Shown in pieces: positions 5,748 through 5,800 of a DNA stretch of 5,800 nt. The position numbers were made by a program, and so were the translations under genes. The DNA lies in assembly GCA_021812735.1 (NCBI GenBank), contig JAKAMV010000664.1, positions 1 through 5,800 of the forward strand. Direction: 5' to 3'. Origin of the DNA: Chloroflexota bacterium. Its GTDB lineage: Bacteria > Chloroflexota > Limnocylindria > Limnocylindrales > CSP1-4. Under the pieces are notes generated by a model that searched no databases, was not told where the DNA came from, and was given only the letters and a program-made list of their open reading frames with translations. Every line of letters starts with the position of its first letter. The first letter of the stretch is position 1.

Positions 5748-5800
5748 GTGTCGGAGGTAGTGGTCCTCGAGGGCGTGTCGGTCACGCGTGACGGGCGCCC
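5748..5800 (+). CDS. Probable ABC transporter ATP-binding protein (start only, runs off the window)
   Basis: Seventeen codons are visible from GTG 5748: (M)SEVVVLEGVSVTRDGR. The pattern of a short beta strand, then LEGVSV, then a charged turn ending in GR is typical of the first strands of ABC ATPases, where it precedes the 'P-x-L-x-x-V-S-L' segment and the Walker A loop. Both of those would lie beyond the window. The start lacks a Shine-Dalgarno site and may be leaderless. An in-frame TTG at 5739 is an alternative. The gene diverges from the zinc-ribbon gene. The family call rests only on N-terminal resemblance; substrate and direction of transport cannot be told. Confidence 0.55.
   Translation, partial: MSEVVVLEGVSVTRDGR

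Overview
The window comes from a very GC-rich bacterium with strongly G/C-biased third codon positions, several ATGA-type gene overlaps and GTG starts. The genes point to an organism that can run anaerobic or low-potential 2-oxoacid metabolism. A Chloroflexota-, Actinobacteriota- or Gemmatimonadota-like lineage would fit, but nothing in the window settles the phylum.

Layout: (1) 1-978, plus strand: the C-terminal part of a membrane iron-sulfur protein. It enters the window inside a 4Fe-4S motif and continues into a six-helix, NarI-like (cytochrome b type) membrane domain. (2) 979-1066: a convergent intergenic gap holding two GC-rich inverted repeats, probably a two-way transcription stop. (3) 5128-1067, minus strand: a compact three-gene operon. 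The first gene encodes the alpha plus gamma part of a pyruvate:ferredoxin-type 2-oxoacid oxidoreductase (NifJ domains I-III). The second encodes a small two-CBS-domain protein. The third encodes the ferredoxin plus TPP part (NifJ domains IV-VI). The genes overlap by 4 and 8 bp, so the three products are probably made by coupled translation. (4) 5129-5322: the operon leader, with a 7-bp dyad and a short hairpin. (5) 5517-5323, minus strand: a 64-residue zinc-ribbon protein of unknown function. A good sigma-70-like promoter lies about 150 nt upstream, and its leader holds a long hairpin. (6) 5748-5800, plus strand: the first 17 codons of a probable ABC transporter ATPase, divergent from the zinc-ribbon gene.

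The two oxidoreductase chains (657 and 560 residues) together match the length and domain order of a single-chain NifJ. The enzyme should oxidise a 2-oxoacid with CoA to acyl-CoA, CO2 and two low-potential electrons. The CBS gene sits exactly at the split and is a good candidate for an adenine-nucleotide sensor of this enzyme. The convergent membrane Fe-S/haem protein could be an electron partner that passes electrons to quinone. Both links are inferred from position and family and are not shown by the sequence. The split enzyme with an embedded CBS gene is the most interesting feature of the window.
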